Shown piece after piece: positions 60,799 to 64,000 of a stretch of 64,000 nt of DNA (positions within the stretch are counted from its first letter, which is position 1; each line of letters starts with the position of its first letter). The notes beneath the pieces were generated by a model. It was given only the letters and a program-made list of their open reading frames with translations. It ran no database searches and was not told the DNA's origin. A program made the position numbers and the translations under genes. The DNA is from UBA1479 sp002706405 (GTDB taxonomy: Bacteria > Pseudomonadota > Alphaproteobacteria > Rhodospirillales > Casp-alpha2): NCBI GenBank assembly GCA_963972255.1, contig CAXATO010000001.1, positions 62,001 through 126,000 of the forward strand, given 5' to 3'.

Positions 60799-61266
60799 TC
60801 AATGAATCGTCGGGGTGCCCGGGTTGCGGACCCGCTGGCGGGGCCGGATCCACAGCCCCGCACCGGAAAAAAGGGCGGCGAGATGCCCTGCCAATTCCAT
60901 CCCGGCCCGTCGCGCGGTCGGGGGCAGGCGGCAGGCGAACAGGGTGCTACCGCCGCTGCCGGGGGATTGCAGGCCTGCGATAACGTCCATCAGCAGATGC
61001 TCGTCCACGCTGATGTCGGGGCAGTCGGGGCATCGAATGTCGATGGTATCGGTGGCCGCTGTGGTGATGACGGTCATCAGGCCGTCGAGCACAGAATGGG
61101 CGTCGGGCACCCCGGCCAGTTTGAACCCGGTGCGAAGAATCGTCTGGTCGGGGCTGGCGTCATGGAAGCCGCGCATCCACAGGCGGATGCCCCACAGCAT
61201 CAACTGTTCGCCGAAAGGTAGGTCCAGGAAGGTCGATGGGGCGGCGAAGGCGCGCATCGGGCTCAA
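60799..61266 (-). CDS. Hypothetical protein coupled to the DUF2325 gene
   Basis: The product is 155 aa. Two CxxC-like Cys lie in DIRCPDCPDIS, and a C-terminal Arg-rich tail follows. The hydrophobic segment GEQLMLWGIRLWMRGFHDA is probably an amphipathic helix. It overlaps the DUF2325 stop by ATGA, so the two act together. I do not recognise the family. Confidence 0.65.
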   Translation of the reverse strand: MSPMRAFAAPSTFLDLPFGEQLMLWGIRLWMRGFHDASPDQTILRTGFKLAGVPDAHSVLDGLMTVITTAATDTIDIRCPDCPDISVDEHLLMDVIAGLQSPGSGGSTLFACRLPPTARRAGMELAGHLAALFSGAGLWIRPRQRVRNPGTPTIH

Positions 61267-62474
61267 TCTGCTCCGGCCATGGCGTCAAAGCTTTCCAGCC
61301 CTTGGCGCAACCCGGCGACGAACGAGGCGACGCCCGAACTGCGCAGCGGCACAAACGGCTTCATGGACTGGCGGCACAGGCGTTTGACCTGCAGCGCCGC
61401 ATCGTGGCTGACGCAGTCCGTGGGGAATACCACGGCGTCGGCCTTGACCACCGCGCCGGCCAGTTCGTTGATGGATTTCTCCAGGCCGCCGTCATGGTGG
61501 AGGAACTGGCCGTTCCAGGCCTCGACCAGGGATTTCAGGCGATGCACGGTCTGCTGGCGGCCGCCGACGTAAAGCAGGCAACGGCCGCTGAGATCGAAGG
61601 GACAGGAGGTGTCACAGGCGTCACCGGCAAGTCCGTTCTCCCGTTCGCGGACCAGGGCCGTTTCCAGGGATCGGTTCTCGTCGAGCAGACTTTCGACCAG
61701 CCGTGACAGCTCGTCGATGCGGCTGCGCTGCCCGCGCAGGGTGGCATCGGTTTGGGCGGCGCGAATTTCCATGTGGCGAAGCTCGCCCTGCAGGGCCGGG
61801 ACCGAGGTGCAGGCACCATCGCTGTCCAGAACCGCCGGGGCGGCAATGCGAATGGCGCGCTCGGGCGCGTGTTGAAGCCGGTCGCGCAGCTCGTTGATCT
61901 GCTTTTCCTTCTCGTCCAGGCGCTGGCGGTGATGGTTTTGCTGCTTGGCGATCTTGTCGCGCAGGCCGGCGTTTTCTTCCTCCAGATCCGTCAGGCGGCG
62001 GATGTCCCCCCGGTTGGAGGCACCGACCAAATGGGACAGCATGTGAACGTCGGCGAACATGCGTTCCGACAGATCCGTGGTCGCGGCGGGGTGGCTGAGG
62101 ATCGCCCAGTAGGGGCCGGGAATGTCGCCGGCGGCCAGGGCCTCGACCCAGGCGTCTTCCAGGCCTTTGGCATCCTTGACCCCGCGCAGGCGGCGGATCG
62201 CCGCCGCATGTTTGCGGTCCAAAAGCTTGGTCAGCATCTTGGCCGCGCGCCCGGGTTGATCGGCTTCTTTCACGAAAAAGCCGTGAAGTTGATAATCGAC
62301 AGGGAATCCCGGGCGAGTCTTCAGCGGCAGCTTGCGGGACAGGGCGCGCAAATCGGCCAGGGTCAGGCATGTCCCCAGGATCGAGCAATGCCACCCGGGG
62401 GTCATCTCCCACAGCCGTTTGCGCCGTGCCGTGGCATGTAGATGAAGATCGTCGTTGCCGCAAAGCTCGCACAT
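61263..62474 (-). CDS. DUF2325 protein with N-terminal zinc-type Cys/His region
   Basis: The product is 403 aa. The N-terminus MCELCGNDDLHLHATAR carries a CxxC and His pairs. A coiled coil (LEEENAGLRDKIAKQ and ELRDRLQHA) fills the middle. The C-terminal DUF2325 domain shows LLYVGGRQQTVHRLKSLVE, FLHHDGG and VVFPTDCVSHDAALQVKRLC. DUF2325 is common beside iron transport genes. The iron-box-like palindrome 100 bases upstream suggests iron control. Confidence 0.85.
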   Translation of the reverse strand: MCELCGNDDLHLHATARRKRLWEMTPGWHCSILGTCLTLADLRALSRKLPLKTRPGFPVDYQLHGFFVKEADQPGRAAKMLTKLLDRKHAAAIRRLRGVKDAKGLEDAWVEALAAGDIPGPYWAILSHPAATTDLSERMFADVHMLSHLVGASNRGDIRRLTDLEEENAGLRDKIAKQQNHHRQRLDEKEKQINELRDRLQHAPERAIRIAAPAVLDSDGACTSVPALQGELRHMEIRAAQTDATLRGQRSRIDELSRLVESLLDENRSLETALVRERENGLAGDACDTSCPFDLSGRCLLYVGGRQQTVHRLKSLVEAWNGQFLHHDGGLEKSINELAGAVVKADAVVFPTDCVSHDAALQVKRLCRQSMKPFVPLRSSGVASFVAGLRQGLESFDAMAGAD

Positions 62475-62572
62475 GGGTGCGTTCGTCTCCGATGGGTTGG
62501 ATGGGGATGCGGGCGGCTGCCGGTCGCCGGCCAGCCTTGCGCCCTATCCCCAGGGACCGTTGGCGCTGATTA

Positions 62573-62593
62573 TGCAAATGATTATCAGTTGCA
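62573..62593 (-). promoter_or_regulatory. Fur/Irr-like iron box
   Basis: A 21-bp palindrome has TGCAA and TTGCA arms and a TGAT/ATCA core, with only the centre and one symmetric pair mismatched. It lies between the divergent DUF2325 and nitronate monooxygenase genes, nearer the former. The other bases of 62,475-62,739 show no gene. Confidence 0.65.
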
Positions 62594-62739
62594 CAAGTTA
62601 AAATTTCGCACCGGCTCCAATGCCCGAAAAGGGGCGGCAGTAAATGCTGCGCCAGGTCGGGACAATCCGCGGAATCCGATTTCCGTCCTGGTCGCGGCGG
62701 TAGTATTCTCGGGCGCTCATCCAATGCTGGAGGACCGCC

Positions 62740-63834
62740 ATGCCTGCCCAAACCGCCCTGATGACCCGCCTGGGAATGACCGCGCCCGTGATCCAGGCCC
62801 CCATGGCGGGCGGCAGCGACACACCGGAACTGGTGGTCGCCGTGTCCGAAGCGGGCGGCCTGGGATCCATGGGCGCGACCTATCTGACGCCGGAGGCCCT
62901 TCGGGGTGCGGTCGAAAAGGTCCGGGGCCAGACCAATCGGTCCTTCGGGGTCAACCTGTTCGCACCGCAACCGGTGCCGCCGCGCCCAGAGGGAGCAGAG
63001 GCCACGGTCGCCGCCGTCGCGCGGGCCGGGGCCGAGGTCGGCGCGCCGGAACCGACTTTGCCTGAGACCATGGCGGATACCTTCGAGCGGAATTTCCCCG
63101 TGGCCCTTGAAAGCGGCGCCAAGGTGTTCAGCTTCACGTTTGGATTGGTGCCGGAGGAGGCCGTGCGCGCCCTTCAGGCCCGCGGCACCTTCGTCATGGG
63201 CACCGTGACCACGCCGGCGGAGGCCGTCGCCATGGAACGGCTGGGAGTCGACGCCGTGGTCGCCCAAGGGGCGGAAGCCGGCGGCCACCGGGGCACCTTC
63301 GTGGGATCGTTCGAGGCGGCGATGATTGGCACCCTGGCCCTGGTGCCACAGGTGGTGGATGCCGTTTCCCTGCCCGTGGTCGCATCCGGCGGCATCATGG
63401 ACGGGCGGGGCATTGCCGCCGCCCTGGCGCTCGGCGCCCAGGCGGTGCAGATGGGCACGGCCTTCCTGACCTGTGACGAGGCCGGCACACCCGAATGCTA
63501 CAAGGCGGCCATGCTGGCCGCCCAGCCCGAACAGACGCGGATCACCGAGGCCTTTTCCGGCCGCTTCGCCCGCGGCATCGAGAACCGCTTCATGGCGATG
63601 ATGGAAGGCGACGGGGCCGAGGCCGCGCCCCTGCCTTTCCCGTGGCAGAACGCCTTGACCCGGCCCATGCGCACGGCGGCGGCAAAGGCCGGCGACCCGG
63701 GCTTGCTGTCCCTTTGGGCGGGGCAGGGGGTCGGGTTGTCCCGGCGCCAGACGGCGGCGGAGCTGATGGCGCGGCTGGCGAAAGAAACAGACGCGGCCAT
63801 CAGCCGTTTAACCGTCGGTCAGGCTGCCCGGTAG
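62740..63834 (+). CDS. Nitronate monooxygenase (2-nitropropane dioxygenase-like)
   Basis: The product is 364 aa. It is an FMN TIM-barrel enzyme with VIQAPMAGGSDTPELV, then VAQGAEAGGHRGTF (the catalytic His region) and VASGGIMDGRGIAAALALGA. It oxidises nitronates to keto compounds, or acts as a related FMN enzyme. Its end overlaps the convergent Old Yellow Enzyme gene by 16 bases. Confidence 0.92.
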   Translation: MPAQTALMTRLGMTAPVIQAPMAGGSDTPELVVAVSEAGGLGSMGATYLTPEALRGAVEKVRGQTNRSFGVNLFAPQPVPPRPEGAEATVAAVARAGAEVGAPEPTLPETMADTFERNFPVALESGAKVFSFTFGLVPEEAVRALQARGTFVMGTVTTPAEAVAMERLGVDAVVAQGAEAGGHRGTFVGSFEAAMIGTLALVPQVVDAVSLPVVASGGIMDGRGIAAALALGAQAVQMGTAFLTCDEAGTPECYKAAMLAAQPEQTRITEAFSGRFARGIENRFMAMMEGDGAEAAPLPFPWQNALTRPMRTAAAKAGDPGLLSLWAGQGVGLSRRQTAAELMARLAKETDAAISRLTVGQAAR

Positions 63835-64000
63835 CGGGCCAGCCAATGGGCGTAGGGCGGGGGCAGGGTGGCCCAGGCCGGATTGTCCACGCCCAGTTCC
63901 TGCGCCGCCATGTAGGGCCAATGCGGATTGGCCAGCAGCGGCCGCCCCAGCATCACGAGGTCGACCTGGCCGTCACGGATCATCTGGTCCGCCTGGGCCG
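63819..64000 (-). CDS. Old Yellow Enzyme family NADH:flavin oxidoreductase, C-terminal part
   Basis: Only the last ~60 codons are in the window. The minus strand encodes QADQMIRDGQVDLVMLGRP, then LLANPHWPY, and a C-terminus ending HWLARYRAA. This is the FMN phosphate-binding end of the YqjM-like TIM barrel. The start lies beyond base 64,000. Confidence 0.85.
   Translation of the reverse strand, partial: AQADQMIRDGQVDLVMLGRPLLANPHWPYMAAQELGVDNPAWATLPPPYAHWLARYRAA

Overview
The window reads as a high-GC alphaproteobacterium, most likely of the Rhodospirillales type. This is inferred from a class I PHB synthase next to a MaoC-Pta fusion, ackA and fabI, from Fur/Irr-like iron boxes, from an FNR/FixK box, and from the general protein flavour. 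It splits at about 29,095 into a mosaic genomic island on the left and ordinary chromosome on the right. The junction is a 45-nt 3' fragment of an initiator tRNA-Met gene with a tyrosine integrase gene beside it. The island therefore extends leftwards, probably past base 1, and the intact tRNA should lie outside the window.

Island, left to right. (1) Bases 1-4,988: a heavy-metal RND efflux module with a His-rich adaptor, a CusA/CzcA pump and a small lipoprotein, closed by a terminator. (2) About 5,056-15,909: a mobilisation-type module with an XRE regulator, a PcfJ-like protein, two secreted Gly-tailed proteins flanking a HipBA pair, and a leftward run containing an AlpA-like HTH, a ribbon-helix-helix protein, a small MOBP-like relaxase, a ParA-like ATPase and several unknowns. 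Palindromic boxes at both ends of this module suggest one regulator controls them. (3) About 16,460-16,625: an IS3 transposase scar. (4) 16,724-20,519: a compact leftward operon encoding an unknown 191-aa protein, a QueC-like enzyme with ATP and zinc motifs, an XRE-ImmA/IrrE protease and a PIN-domain RNase. This is the best candidate for an undescribed defence or toxin-antitoxin system. (5) 20,583-26,203: two 59-bp direct repeats bracket a three-gene operon, an XRE-dynamin-like GTPase fusion followed by a Gabija-like GajA/GajB pair. (6) 26,432-27,670: broken genes (Phd antitoxin, type III Res subunit, IS3 and IS481 transposases). (7) The integrase and the tRNA-fMet attachment scar.

Chromosome. 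ppc diverges from an operon of phaC, maoC-pta, ackA and fabI, which links PHB synthesis, acetyl-CoA/acetyl phosphate exchange and fatty acid synthesis. Next is a yhiI-rbbA-yhhJ-type ABC exporter. Bases 42,836-50,172 form an arsenic region: a CoA transferase, an MBL hydrolase, an ArsJ-associated GAPDH and ArsJ run in one operon. A SorC regulator faces them, and a Cys-rich PadR regulator precedes a flavin monooxygenase with a Cys-pair tail. After a short FNR-box-linked HicA-like gene, a fumarylacetoacetase-family gene and a small secreted protein, an iron cluster fills 52,181-62,474. It holds a siderophore/cobalamin-type ABC importer, bfd, two imelysins, a di-haem peroxidase-like protein, a DUF1513 protein and a DUF2325 protein, with iron-box-like palindromes. 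A nitronate monooxygenase and a partial Old Yellow Enzyme close the window.

Gene coordinates use the start I judged best from ribosome-binding sites, signal peptides and overlaps. No database search was possible, so family names come from motif recognition alone.
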